Below are positions 26,518 to 35,448 of a stretch of 64,000 nucleotides of DNA, one piece after another. The position numbers and the translations under genes were made by a program. Below the pieces are notes generated by a model. That model had not been told where the DNA came from, made no database searches, and saw nothing but the letters and a program-made list of their open reading frames with translations. Position 1 is the first letter of the stretch. Each line of letters opens with the position of its first letter. Source of the stretch: Sulfitobacter sp. W027 (GTDB lineage Bacteria; Pseudomonadota; Alphaproteobacteria; Rhodobacterales; Rhodobacteraceae); NCBI RefSeq assembly GCF_025143985.1, contig NZ_CP083568.1:1-64000 (forward strand). Direction: 5' to 3'.

Positions 26518-28272
26518 ATGACTGACCCGAAACTGCTGTCTGGCTTGTCAGAGATGCGCGAGGCCCGACGCGCCTGCCGGGGCCTGATGTGGTCAGCAGC
26601 TTTCTTCAGTATTTTCGTCAACCTTTTGATGCTCACGGGTCCGCTCTTCATGTTGCAGACCTACGATAGGGTTCTCGGTTCCCGTTCGGAGGCGACTTTG
26701 GTGGCGCTGTTCGCCGTGGTTGCCTTCCTGTTTCTGGTCATGGGGCTGGTCGATTGGGCGCGCAATCGTCTTTTGACGCGGATCGGTGCACGCTTTCAAT
26801 CGAGGCTTGATCGTCGCGTTTTTGAAGCCATGCTCAAGAAGGCGGCGCTTGCGCAGGAGCGCGGCGAAAGTTCTAAAATGGATCAGCAGCTGAAAGATCT
26901 TGAAGCCGTACAGCGGTTCTATGCCTCCCCCGTGTTCTCGTCGCTTTTCGACATGCCTTGGGCGCCGATCTTTCTGATCGGGATTGCCTTTTTTCATCCG
27001 TGGTTGGGGGCGGCGGCTGTTGCAGGTGGCTCCATCTTAATCCTGTCAGCCATACTGAACCAAGTCTTCACCAAGACGGCATCCATCAAGTCTGCGGCCG
27101 CAAGCTATGTCTCGGACCGCTATTCCGAGCAGTTGCACACCGAGGCTGAAACGATCCGCAGCCTCGGCATGCAGTCCAACGCCTTCGAAAAGTGGTCAAA
27201 GACTCGGAACCGTGCCTTGGCACAAAGCGTGTCGGCGGCCGACAAAGGGGGCAGCTTCAGCAACTTCTCAAAGACGTTCCGCCTGTTTATGCAATCTGCG
27301 ATGCTGGCGCTTGGGGCCTATCTAGTGTTGCTGGGTGAAATCACCCCGGGCGTAATGATTGCCGCGTCGATCCTGCTGGGACGCGCCCTGGCGCCCGTCG
27401 AGACGGTCGTCAACCAGTGGAGCACGGTGCAGCGCGCCAAACGGGGCTGGGATAGCTTGGTTGAGCTGCTGTCCAATGTTCCCGAAGATTCCGTGCAGGT
27501 CGAACTGCCCCGTCCTCGGGCGCGGATCGACATCCGACAGGTGACCGTAATCCCGCCTAAGGGACGGCAGGCAACCCTGCGCCTGATAAATTTCGAAATT
27601 CGCCCCGGAGAGGCGGTTGGGGTGATTGGGCCGAGTGGATCGGGGAAATCCACATTGGCCCGGGCCCTGACGGGGGTCTGGCCCCTGGCGGGGGGGAAGA
27701 TCACCCTCGATGGTGCGCCGCTGAACCAGTACCATCCGACCAAACTGGCTGAGTATTTCGGCTATCTGCCGCAAAAGGTTTCCCTGTTCGACGGTACAGT
27801 CGCCGAGAACATCGCCCGTCTTTCGACAGATTACGACGATGAAAAAGTTGTCGCCGCAGCCAAGAAAGCGGCGGCGCATGAGATGATCTTAAAGCTGTCG
27901 CAGGGGTACAACACGCCGCTACACGCAATCAGCACTGAACTGTCAGGCGGCCAGATCCAGCGTCTAGGTTTGGCCCGAGCGCTTTACAGCGACCCGGTGT
28001 TGCTTGTGCTGGACGAGCCGAACTCGAATTTGGACAATGAAGGATCGACTGCATTGAACAACGCGATCGTGGCAATCAAGGCCGAAGGCGGAGCAGTGGT
28101 GATCATGGCGCACCGTCCAGCCGCGATCAAGGAATGTGAGAAACTTCTTGTCCTTGAGGAAGGGGCGCGCCGGGCATGGGGGCCGCGTGAAAAGGTGATG
28201 TCGGAAATGCTCACCAACTTCCAAACCCTTCGCACAGCCGCCAAAACGAACACCTCGGGAGGTGTAGTATGA
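26518..28272 (+). CDS. Type I secretion system ABC transporter/permease, PrtD-like
   Basis: The 584-residue protein fuses a membrane domain to an ABC ATPase. It has paired transmembrane helices in the first 80 residues (FFSIFVNLLMLTGPLFMLQTYDRVLGS, LVALFAVVAFLFLVMGLVDW) and further helices to about 310. Walker A is GPSGSGKST near 372-380, the signature is ELSGGQIQRLGLARAL and Walker B is VLLVLDEPNSNLD. The lack of an N-terminal peptidase domain, and the LQTYDRVLGS motif, place it with PrtD/AprD/LapB-like exporters of RTX proteins. It overlaps the adaptor gene by ATGA. Likely cargo are the RTX and CAP-RTX proteins at 30227, 32456 and 51774. Confidence 0.93.
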   Translation: MTDPKLLSGLSEMREARRACRGLMWSAAFFSIFVNLLMLTGPLFMLQTYDRVLGSRSEATLVALFAVVAFLFLVMGLVDWARNRLLTRIGARFQSRLDRRVFEAMLKKAALAQERGESSKMDQQLKDLEAVQRFYASPVFSSLFDMPWAPIFLIGIAFFHPWLGAAAVAGGSILILSAILNQVFTKTASIKSAAASYVSDRYSEQLHTEAETIRSLGMQSNAFEKWSKTRNRALAQSVSAADKGGSFSNFSKTFRLFMQSAMLALGAYLVLLGEITPGVMIAASILLGRALAPVETVVNQWSTVQRAKRGWDSLVELLSNVPEDSVQVELPRPRARIDIRQVTVIPPKGRQATLRLINFEIRPGEAVGVIGPSGSGKSTLARALTGVWPLAGGKITLDGAPLNQYHPTKLAEYFGYLPQKVSLFDGTVAENIARLSTDYDDEKVVAAAKKAAAHEMILKLSQGYNTPLHAISTELSGGQIQRLGLARALYSDPVLLVLDEPNSNLDNEGSTALNNAIVAIKAEGGAVVIMAHRPAAIKECEKLLVLEEGARRAWGPREKVMSEMLTNFQTLRTAAKTNTSGGVV

Positions 28273-29585
28273 GCGCATCGACTGGAAATAATCGCTTCAG
28301 GGCGGCCATACCGCTTGTGGTCGGCTTCGGTACGATCCTTTTGTTGCTAGGTGGGTTCACCTACTGGGCCGCACGCGCGCAGATCGACGGGGCCGTCGTG
28401 GCCTCGGGACGGATGGTCGTGGAACGTAACCGGCAAGCCGTTCAGCACCTGACCGGCGGCATCGTGGAGGAAATACTCGTCAGGGAAGGTGATAGTGTCG
28501 AAGAAGGCGAGCTGCTGGTTAGGCTAGATCCGACCCTTGCGCTGTCGGAACTCAAGATCGTTGAGGGGCAGCTCTATGAGCTTATGGCCCGCCGCGGCCG
28601 CCTTGAGGCGGAGCGCGACGAAGCCGATGAGATCACCTTCGACCCGCGCCTGATCGAGAGAGCCAAGAATGACCCGGACGTAGACGCCTTGATGAAGGGG
28701 CAGCAAAACCTTTTTGAAGCCCGTGCCGAAACATTGGAAAGCGCGGTTACGCAGTTGGGCAATCAACGACAGCAGTTGGAGGAGCAGATTCGAGGCATTA
28801 CCGCGCAGTTGACCGCAACCGACCGGCAGATCGCGCTGGTAGACACAGAAATAGTGTCCCAACAGACCCTGCTGGACAAGGGGCTGGCGCAAAGCTCCCG
28901 CGTGCTGGCGCTTCAGCGCGAGGACGCACGGCTTGCTGGCGCTGTCGGAGATCTGACCGCCCGCCGCGCTCAGGCGTTGGAACGCAAGGCTGAGTTGACG
29001 ATCCAGGAACTCCAGTACCGCGGCAACCGGCGCGAAGAGGCGATCTCGGTTCTGCGCGACCTGCAGTACAATGAGCTTGAGATGGCCGAACGCAGCCGCG
29101 CGTTGCAGACCCAACTCAACCAGATGGAAATTCGCGCACCCACCACCGGCATTGTTTACGACCTGAAAGTATACGGCCGCATGTCAGTGATCCGCCCGGC
29201 AGAGGCGTTGCTTTTCTTGGTGCCACAAGACCGCGCGCTGGTTATCGAAGCTCAAATTGATCCGATCAACGTAACGGATGTTCATGTGGCCCAAGACGTG
29301 ATCCTGCGGTTCAGCGCATTTGACATGCGCGAGACCCCCGACCTTTTTGGCAAAGTCACCCAAGTGTCGCCGGATGCCTTCACTGACAGTCAGACTGGTC
29401 GCTCCTTTTACCGTGTCGAGATTGAGCTGCCCAAGGAAGAGCTGACCAAGCTCACAGCGGATCAGACGCTCATTCCGGGCATGCCGGTGGACGCATTCAT
29501 CCGCACCGGAGAGCATACGCCGCTGACCTATCTAGTCTCGCCGCTCACGCGGTATTTTAACAAGGCGATGCGCGACAACGGCTGA
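28269..29585 (+). CDS. Type I secretion membrane-fusion adaptor, HlyD/PrtE family
   Basis: The 438-residue protein has one N-terminal transmembrane helix (VVGFGTILLLLGGFTYWAARAQ, about 16-37). A first lipoyl half follows (VQHLTGGIVEEILVREGDSVEEGELLVRLD), then long coiled coils at about 95-260. The second lipoyl half is IRAPTTGIVYDLKVYG, and a beta-barrel domain ends the protein. It bridges the ABC transporter to an outer-membrane TolC-like channel. No TolC gene is present in the unit. The start overlaps the transporter stop (ATGA). Confidence 0.93.
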   Translation: MSASTGNNRFRAAIPLVVGFGTILLLLGGFTYWAARAQIDGAVVASGRMVVERNRQAVQHLTGGIVEEILVREGDSVEEGELLVRLDPTLALSELKIVEGQLYELMARRGRLEAERDEADEITFDPRLIERAKNDPDVDALMKGQQNLFEARAETLESAVTQLGNQRQQLEEQIRGITAQLTATDRQIALVDTEIVSQQTLLDKGLAQSSRVLALQREDARLAGAVGDLTARRAQALERKAELTIQELQYRGNRREEAISVLRDLQYNELEMAERSRALQTQLNQMEIRAPTTGIVYDLKVYGRMSVIRPAEALLFLVPQDRALVIEAQIDPINVTDVHVAQDVILRFSAFDMRETPDLFGKVTQVSPDAFTDSQTGRSFYRVEIELPKEELTKLTADQTLIPGMPVDAFIRTGEHTPLTYLVSPLTRYFNKAMRDNG

Positions 29586-30226
29586 CCTTGCTTCCCGAGA
29601 GCCGAGCGGCGAAAGGCATCCCCCCTCCCTCTGGGGAGTTTAATTTGGGTAGGCGCCTACCTGCCTTGCGGAAATTCGTGTTCTTGAGGGCCGTGCGCAA
29701 GGGATGACGCCTTTATTTTGACCAGATTGCAAGGCATTCCCCGAGGTGAAATCGGCCGCTTTTGTGTCCAGCATGGAAACGATGAAAGGGCTTCGGCCCC
29801 GAAGTTTGTATGCGCATAAAAATAGGAATGAACATTCTTCGCGTGCCTTTATATATCTCTGTTTTTGGATTTCTGCTGCATATACTGCGACTCTTGCCGT
29901 AAATCAGCACGACTTTCGGAAAGGCGCTGCTCTTGAAGCGCTAATTTGATATCAAATTTTCACCGTGCGTTGGACTTATATTCCAAAGCGACACGCTCTT
30001 CGCGCTAAGCTGCGCAGGGCATTTGTTTCTTTTTTGGAAACGCACTGTCTCGGGCGATATGAAAATGAAGCGTTAATATACCCCCAAACGAGGGTAGTCC
30101 GGAATTCCTAAAAGTGGCTGAAATGAGGCAGGTGCCGTCATGACTTCGGCGTCTGAGTTCTAATCCGTATCTGGCCAGCGAATTTTGGTTATGCGGATAT
30201 TTTTCAATCCTGAGGGGGATAAAATC
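29586..30226. other. 641-bp regulatory region upstream of the RTX gene
   Basis: No convincing gene is present. A weak inverted repeat (CCCC...GGGG, about 29620-29638) follows the adaptor gene and might end its transcript. The region becomes AT-rich and contains the dyad element at 30071-30096. A 67-codon frame at 29746 has one hydrophobic stretch but no ribosome-binding site. Confidence 0.5.
30071..30096 (+). promoter_or_regulatory. Candidate operator A upstream of the RTX gene
   Basis: The element reads CG-TAATATACCC, a short spacer, then GAGGGTA, and contains the dyad TACCC...GGGTA. It lies about 130 bp before the RTX ATG. The same sequence in 20 of 24 positions occurs at 35167-35190 upstream of the LuxR-type regulator, on the opposite strand. 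In both places it points toward the gene it precedes. Confidence 0.5.
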
Positions 30227-32290
30227 ATGGCTATTAAGACAAAGAACCAAGCATGGGCAATGAATCCAGCGACCTGGACCGGCTCAACGCCGAACTCTGA
30301 TAACGGGGCCTTTGCCGATCATGTGAACCGCGGCAATGGTGGCAACGGAGACGACCACATCAGAGGCAATGACAACAGCAACACCATTTTTGGCGGCAAC
30401 GGAAAAGATTTTCTTAATGGTGACGGTGGTGACGACTACCTCTGGGGTGACAACGGCGACGACGCTTTGATCGGCGGCTTCCCTAACGACCCAGACGATG
30501 GCGATGACCAACTGTCCGGTGGCGGTGGTGATGACGTGCTCGCTGGTGGTTCTGGCAATGACACGCTGATTGGTGGCGTGGGTCATGATCTGCTGATCGG
30601 GGGCTCCGGCAATGACGACCTTTACGGTCAAGAGGGCATGGACATCCTGCTCGGTGGCTCGGGACGCGACAGAATGCGCGGCGGTGACGGCGATGATTGC
30701 ATGGCCGGTCAGTCGGGCAACGATACGATGCATGGCGATGATGGCGAAGACAAAATGTCCGGCGGCTCAGGCGATGACATCATGTACGGCGGCGCCGACA
30801 ATGACACGATGTTCGGTAATGCCGGTGAGGACTATCTAAACGGTGGCACCGGTGACGACGTCATGGCTGGCGGTTCCGGCAACGACACGATGCGTGGCTT
30901 TGATGGTAATGACTTCATGCACGGCCAGGATGGCGATGATGTTCTCCTTGGTCAGCGTGGGGACGATATGATCCTTGGTGGCTGGGGTGACGACGTGATC
31001 CAGGGTGGCGGCGATGACGATGTCATCTTTGGTAACGAAGGTAACGACGTGATCGAAGGTAACGACAACGCTGACTGCATCGAAGGCGGTGCGGGCAATG
31101 ACCTGATTTTTGGTGATAACGCAGACCTTCAGCCGGCTCAAGGCGAGGCCAGTGATACCATCAATGGTGGCTCAGGTAATGATACGATCTTTGGCGGCGA
31201 AGACGATGACGTTGTCGAAGGTGGGGAAGGTGCGGACCGGATCATGGGCGGCACTGGGAACGACACCCTAGCTGGCAATGACGGTAATGATTTCATCCGC
31301 GGCGATGAGGGCAACGATCATATCCGCGGCAACGACGGCAACGATGTCCTATCCGGTAGTGAGGGTGACGACATCATTAATGGCGACGGTGGCAACGACC
31401 AAATCTTTGGTGGTGAAGGCGACGACTGTCTGGCCGGTGACGATGGTAAAGATGTTGTCACGGGCGGCGTAGGTAACGACACCATTGATGGGGGTGACGG
31501 TGCCGATAATCTAGACGGTGGTCTGGGTAACGACTATGTCTTCGGCGGCAGCGGCAATGACCGCATCTGGGGTGACAAAGGCGAAGCTGAAGGTGGTAAC
31601 GACACGCTGCTGGGTGGCGAAGGCGATGACCTTCTGGACGGTGGTAAAGGCACTGACTGTCTGATCGCCGACGCGGGAAAAGACATCCTAACCGGTGGTG
31701 GTGACGGTGACGATTTTGTCTTCGGTCACGGTGTGGACCTGAACGGTGACGGTGATTGCGACGATAAGGGCGAAACCCAGCTCGACTTCGGGGAGCGGAA
31801 CGTCATCACCGACTTCGATGACGACCAGCAAGATCGTATTGTCTTCCACTCTGAGTTCGAAGGTACCTTGTCTGCCGTAATCATGAACAACGGCGAGGAT
31901 ATCTTCATCACATCCAGCTTGGGTGGTTCTGTCATTGTCCGAGGTCTGGTTAACGAGCTGGAAGGCCTCGACCCAAGTAACCCCTTCTTCAACAATGATA
32001 TGCTGATCGATTTCCTTACCAATACCGGCGAAGATGGTGATGGCAAAGGTGTCATCTACTTCGAAGACAAATGCATCGCGCCGATCGATTGCGATGCCGA
32101 TCAGGCAGTAGCTAACTGCGAAGTGGAATTGCCGCTTGTTCAAGGCTGCATCGAAGAGCTGTCCACGGATGCAATTGGTGACACCTCCATTTCGACTACA
32201 GAAGCGCAGATCGCTGACTTCTTCGTTGAAGAGGATGCGAATGTGTGGCTGTCGGGCAACCTGCTCGGTGTTGACCTGTTTGCTGAATAA
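30227..32290 (+). CDS. RTX calcium-binding repeat protein (secreted, cysteine-containing)
   Basis: The 687-residue protein consists almost entirely of glycine- and aspartate-rich nonapeptide repeats of the form GG-G-D---, from about residue 35 to 500. These fold into a calcium-binding beta roll. The C-terminal 180 residues are acidic, contain FGERNVITDFDDDQQDRIVF, and end in GNLLGVDLFAE, as expected for a type I secretion signal. There is no N-terminal signal peptide. It lies 641 bp after the type I transporter genes and is their likely cargo, perhaps a biofilm matrix adhesin. Oddly it has nine cysteines, four of them in the last 100 residues, whereas type I substrates usually avoid cysteine. 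The ATG at 30227 follows GAGGGGG. Two hairpin terminators follow. Confidence 0.9.
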   Translation: MAIKTKNQAWAMNPATWTGSTPNSDNGAFADHVNRGNGGNGDDHIRGNDNSNTIFGGNGKDFLNGDGGDDYLWGDNGDDALIGGFPNDPDDGDDQLSGGGGDDVLAGGSGNDTLIGGVGHDLLIGGSGNDDLYGQEGMDILLGGSGRDRMRGGDGDDCMAGQSGNDTMHGDDGEDKMSGGSGDDIMYGGADNDTMFGNAGEDYLNGGTGDDVMAGGSGNDTMRGFDGNDFMHGQDGDDVLLGQRGDDMILGGWGDDVIQGGGDDDVIFGNEGNDVIEGNDNADCIEGGAGNDLIFGDNADLQPAQGEASDTINGGSGNDTIFGGEDDDVVEGGEGADRIMGGTGNDTLAGNDGNDFIRGDEGNDHIRGNDGNDVLSGSEGDDIINGDGGNDQIFGGEGDDCLAGDDGKDVVTGGVGNDTIDGGDGADNLDGGLGNDYVFGGSGNDRIWGDKGEAEGGNDTLLGGEGDDLLDGGKGTDCLIADAGKDILTGGGDGDDFVFGHGVDLNGDGDCDDKGETQLDFGERNVITDFDDDQQDRIVFHSEFEGTLSAVIMNNGEDIFITSSLGGSVIVRGLVNELEGLDPSNPFFNNDMLIDFLTNTGEDGDGKGVIYFEDKCIAPIDCDADQAVANCEVELPLVQGCIEELSTDAIGDTSISTTEAQIADFFVEEDANVWLSGNLLGVDLFAE

Positions 32291-32301
32291 GAGGGACTTC
32301 G

Positions 32302-32328
32302 GGGACTGCCGCAAGGCGGTCCCTTTCT
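32302..32328 (+). terminator. Terminator directly after the RTX gene
   Basis: GGGACTGCC, loop GCAA, GGCGGTCCC form a 9-bp stem with one G-T pair. A pyrimidine run (TTTCT) follows, 11 bp after the RTX stop. Confidence 0.8.
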
Positions 32329-32419
32329 CTAAAAGAACAAGGCGACCTCGTTCGTTGTGGCCGCCTTTACCGGGAAGGATCGTGCGCGGGACTCTAAAAG
32401 TCTATTGCACGTCCCCCGG

Positions 32420-32456
32420 GCACCGCCTTCGCAAGGAGGCGGTGCTTCATTTTTTT
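32420..32456 (+). terminator. Second strong terminator between convergent genes
   Basis: GCACCGCCT pairs with AGGCGGTGC across an 8-base loop. TTCA and a run of seven T follow. It backs up the terminator at 32302 and touches the 3' end of the convergent CAP-RTX gene. Confidence 0.85.
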
Positions 32457-33658
32457 CAGATCAAAAAGTCGTCCCACACCTCTGCGAGGGTTGCGTTTCT
32501 GATGATCAGAGCATCGGCATTACCGAGGTCAAAGAACAAGTCTGCACCGTATTCTTTGGCGCGGGCCGCGAGTGGGGAAGCATTATCTAAGTTGAAAGCC
32601 TGAAAATCCAGAACGTCTATATTGTCCTGAAAATCAAGCACGACATCAATATTCATGCCCGGTGCAAAGACGAATGTATCGCTGCCTTCGTTGCCGACCA
32701 GCCAGTCTGTACCCGCTTGCCCTTCAAGAGTATCGTGACCGGTGCCGCCAACCAGTACATCGTTTCCCGATCGGCCCTGTATCCAGTCATCCCCGGCCCA
32801 GCCGTCGATCCGATTTGATGACCCGTCACCGCGCAGGTCGTCATCATGCCGCGACCCGGTGACACCTTCAATTGAGATATAGACATCGCCACGCGCCTCA
32901 CCGGCATTTTTGTCCGGTGCAGCCATATCGACATTTATTGCAGATGCCGCAGTCCTATAATCGGCAATATCTATGCCTTGCCCCCCGTCAAGCCGATCCG
33001 CACCCTGCCCGCCACGCAGTTTGTCGTTGCCATTGCCACCCAAGAGGGTATCCGAACCGGCTTTTGCCACCAGAACATCGTTGCCATCCAGACCGCGCAG
33101 TTCTTCGTTGGCATCCGAACCTAAGATCAGATCCCCACCATTGGTACCCGAAATTATCTCGGGGCTAGGTGGTGCTGGGGGAGTAGGTGAGGTGCCGCCG
33201 TTATCAAGGAGAACCTGCCCGTCGGTAGCGGCGAAGTTCTGGGTAATCATCACCATGGGATACCCGTTGTAATCCCCGATCTCGATTCCTATTCCGACGT
33301 AGTCATAGTTGGTATTAAGGATGTTCGCCCGATGGCCGGGACTGTCCATCAACCTGTCGTGGATGTCCTCGACATCATCAGAATAGCCCACAGCCCCCCG
33401 GCTACTTTGCATGCCGATATTCTCGCCTGACCGCCAACTTCCTGAGAAATCAAAATCTGCCGCAGTCATACGGTCTGTGGCCGAACTGCCCCCTGCCCCG
33501 GTATGCGAAAACACATCCTGTGTCAGCATCCATTGGCTGTGATCTTCGGCGGCCGAATTCAGCCGTTGTTCGAGCTGTAGGTCAGGCAAGCCCGCTGCCC
33601 GCCGCTCTTGGTTAATTAGATTTAGCATCTCTCGCTCAAGTTCACTTGCAATCGACAT
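32456..33658 (-). CDS. CAP-domain protein with C-terminal RTX repeats
   Basis: This 400-residue protein has two parts. Residues 1-150 form a CAP/SCP (cysteine-rich secretory protein-like) domain with HSQWMLTQDVFSHTG, GENIGMQSS and DSPGHRANILN, which hold the conserved His and Glu residues. A proline-rich linker (TSPTPPAPPSPE) leads to RTX repeats (DANEELRGLDGNDVLVAKAG and others, about 175-345). The end is DVVLDFQDNIDVLDF plus an acidic tail WDDFLI, a type I export signal. There is no N-terminal signal peptide and no cysteine. It is a paralogue of 51774-53372. Its function is unknown; extracellular calcium-dependent adhesion or a hydrolytic role are both possible. Confidence 0.88.
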   Translation of the reverse strand: MSIASELEREMLNLINQERRAAGLPDLQLEQRLNSAAEDHSQWMLTQDVFSHTGAGGSSATDRMTAADFDFSGSWRSGENIGMQSSRGAVGYSDDVEDIHDRLMDSPGHRANILNTNYDYVGIGIEIGDYNGYPMVMITQNFAATDGQVLLDNGGTSPTPPAPPSPEIISGTNGGDLILGSDANEELRGLDGNDVLVAKAGSDTLLGGNGNDKLRGGQGADRLDGGQGIDIADYRTAASAINVDMAAPDKNAGEARGDVYISIEGVTGSRHDDDLRGDGSSNRIDGWAGDDWIQGRSGNDVLVGGTGHDTLEGQAGTDWLVGNEGSDTFVFAPGMNIDVVLDFQDNIDVLDFQAFNLDNASPLAARAKEYGADLFFDLGNADALIIRNATLAEVWDDFLI

Positions 33659-33857
33659 CGGCTGCCCTTTTCTCTGTCCCTAGCTGCGGAGGGTAACTGG
33701 CATGGGGCAAAAAACCGGACAATAGTGCCTACAGGCTTGGTCGAATACTTGCCTATTTTGTTGCTGAGATGGCGTCATTCCGCCTGCTTTGAACGGGAAA
33801 AAGCGGAATGATGGACATATTACGCGCCCAGATCGGCTAATCAGACACTAATACAAC

Positions 33858-34922
33858 TTAATGTTGCGTGCAGGCGAGAGGTCCAATACCTGTCGCTCTT
33901 GGGAAAATCGATTGATAGTAGAGACTGATCAACTGACTCTGCCGATGAGTATCCGTTTTAACGAAGATCTGCTTCATGTAGCTGCGGACTGTTGCCACCG
34001 ACAACCCGGTCTCTTCCGCGGTCTGGGCAACAGTCCACCCCCCTATGATGCCCAGTGCGACCTTCCGCTCAGAGGCCGTCAGTTCAAATGTGTCAAAGAA
34101 AGACTTGCATAACTTCTCATGATCCACTTGCTCGGTCTCGAACAGGATCAGGGCAAGTGGCGAAGATGAGTTGATCAGAGGGGTGACCAACAAAATCTGT
34201 GAGCCTTCCCTTCCTCCGGCGATCGAAACGGTTGAGGTTCTCTTCTCTGCTGAGGTCGCCGCGGAAATCGCGAGATGTAATGCGGTCAGATCGGATGGTT
34301 CAGCCACGAAACGATTGTTTTCAATGCGGAGGCCCAAAACACAGCCGCCTCCATCCTTTTTGTGACGTCCGTCGTGAACGATTTCTCCCGTTTCGCTGAC
34401 GACAGCAATGCTCAGGGAAAGCGCCTGAGTTGCAGACTGCAGAATCTTTTCCTGCCATGCCGTCTGCGACATTATCAGCTGGTTCAACTGCAACTGGACA
34501 TATGCCATGCCCATCTTAACCATCCTCTGGGGCATATCAGGCCCCTGACCTGGGCATTGCTTGAAGGCGATGACAGGTGCCAACCTGCCGGCGAGTTCGC
34601 CCACGCAGATTTGGTAACAACCAGCGCTGATCCAGATATGGTCCCCGTCCATGATATCGGCAACCGTGTCTTGCTGGTAGCCTTCGGTTCGACAGTTGAC
34701 CGTAAAATGCAAAGCAAGGCGTAATTTCACCGCCTTAATCAGATCACTGAGGTCTTCTTCACCTGCGCCGTGGCTTCTACCAACCCAAGATTCAACAATC
34801 CTTTTTGATCTTACGTCGACGAAAGCCATGAGGATGAATGGAAGGTTTATTGATTGGCAGAATGAATTGGCAAAATCCACCTTCGCGCCGTTAACTTTAG
34901 CCCTCTTCCGAAATACGTGCAT
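33858..34922 (-). CDS. LuxR-type transcriptional regulator
   Basis: The 354-residue protein ends with a LuxR/FixJ helix-turn-helix at about 275-335 (FELTASERKVALGIIGG, AEETGLSVATVRSYMKQIFVK). Such C-terminal domains with TVRSYMKQIF are common in roseobacter regulators. The first 260 residues do not match an autoinducer-binding or receiver domain I can recognise. They may form a PAS/GAF-like sensor (ALSLSIAVVSETGEIVHDG near 175). GGAAGGAA lies before the ATG. It sits between the RTX genes and the big rhamnan-type glycosyltransferase, so it is the best candidate local regulator. Its upstream region carries the dyad element shared with the RTX gene. Confidence 0.85.
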   Translation of the reverse strand: MHVFRKRAKVNGAKVDFANSFCQSINLPFILMAFVDVRSKRIVESWVGRSHGAGEEDLSDLIKAVKLRLALHFTVNCRTEGYQQDTVADIMDGDHIWISAGCYQICVGELAGRLAPVIAFKQCPGQGPDMPQRMVKMGMAYVQLQLNQLIMSQTAWQEKILQSATQALSLSIAVVSETGEIVHDGRHKKDGGGCVLGLRIENNRFVAEPSDLTALHLAISAATSAEKRTSTVSIAGGREGSQILLVTPLINSSSPLALILFETEQVDHEKLCKSFFDTFELTASERKVALGIIGGWTVAQTAEETGLSVATVRSYMKQIFVKTDTHRQSQLISLYYQSIFPRATGIGPLACTQH

Positions 34923-35166
34923 TATAATTTCCTTCCAGGAAATCTCTATACAGATAGGAATCAGTAATTAATAAAATAATCGTCAGAAATAAGTTCAATA
35001 TTACCCATTGCGCGCACTAAGAATGCGTGCTGAGCAGACAAGTCAAGACATTGATATGGAAAGCTAAAATCGGCACTTTCCTTAAATTGCATTTCTTATT
35101 CTAAGTTGACCCTACGTATTGCTTTTGGCAGCTTAAAAACCTGTCATACTCAGAATAAGGTAGTCC

Positions 35167-35190
35167 CCCTCAATTGAGGGTATATTAGCG
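35167..35190 (-). promoter_or_regulatory. Candidate operator B upstream of the LuxR-type regulator
   Basis: A perfect 14-bp palindrome (CCCTCAATTGAGGG) is flanked by TATATTAGCG. Read on the minus strand it matches operator A in 20 of 24 positions, including TAATATACCC and GAGGG. It lies about 245 bp upstream of the regulator start, in the orientation of that gene, and suggests autoregulation. Confidence 0.5.
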
Positions 35191-35430
35191 AAATTTAGCC
35201 TATCGGGCAACACTTCTGAAATTTCTCAAAAGCCAATATCGGCCCCTTCTATAAAGCCTGAACGACTTGCTTCTACTTCAGGTTATGCTCTGTTTGGTTT
35301 TATTTCGGTGGCCTGAACCCCGACCATTGACGTTTATAAATGAGATTATTCAATTACGACAATTGGATAGACATCAGTCGCTCTAAATCCGCTTAGGAAG
35401 ACCTTCATGGTGCCGATCGTCGAGCGCCGA

Positions 35431-35448
35431 TACCCCCAAATGGGGGGC
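35431..35448 (+). promoter_or_regulatory. Candidate operator C, weaker copy
   Basis: TACCCCCAAATGGGGGGC shares the TACCCCCAAA half with operator A and forms its own dyad (CCCCCA...TGGGGG). It lacks the TAATA flank, so the relation is less certain. It lies about 395 bp before the RgpF-type gene. Confidence 0.35.

Noticed and set aside
29746..29949. Possible 67-residue protein with one hydrophobic stretch
   Set aside because: It has a GTG start without a ribosome-binding site, no recognised family, and lies in a regulatory region. Not enough support for a gene.
30284..31141. Long minus-strand open frames opposite the RTX gene, and similar frames (for example 51903-53120 +) opposite the CAP-RTX gene
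   Set aside because: They are antisense shadows of glycine/aspartate-rich repeats, which suppress stops on the other strand. Their products have no known motif.
30330..31700. Short tandem DNA repeats that could suggest a CRISPR or satellite array
   Set aside because: The periodicity comes from nonapeptide codons of the RTX protein. Repeats are degenerate and there are no spacers.
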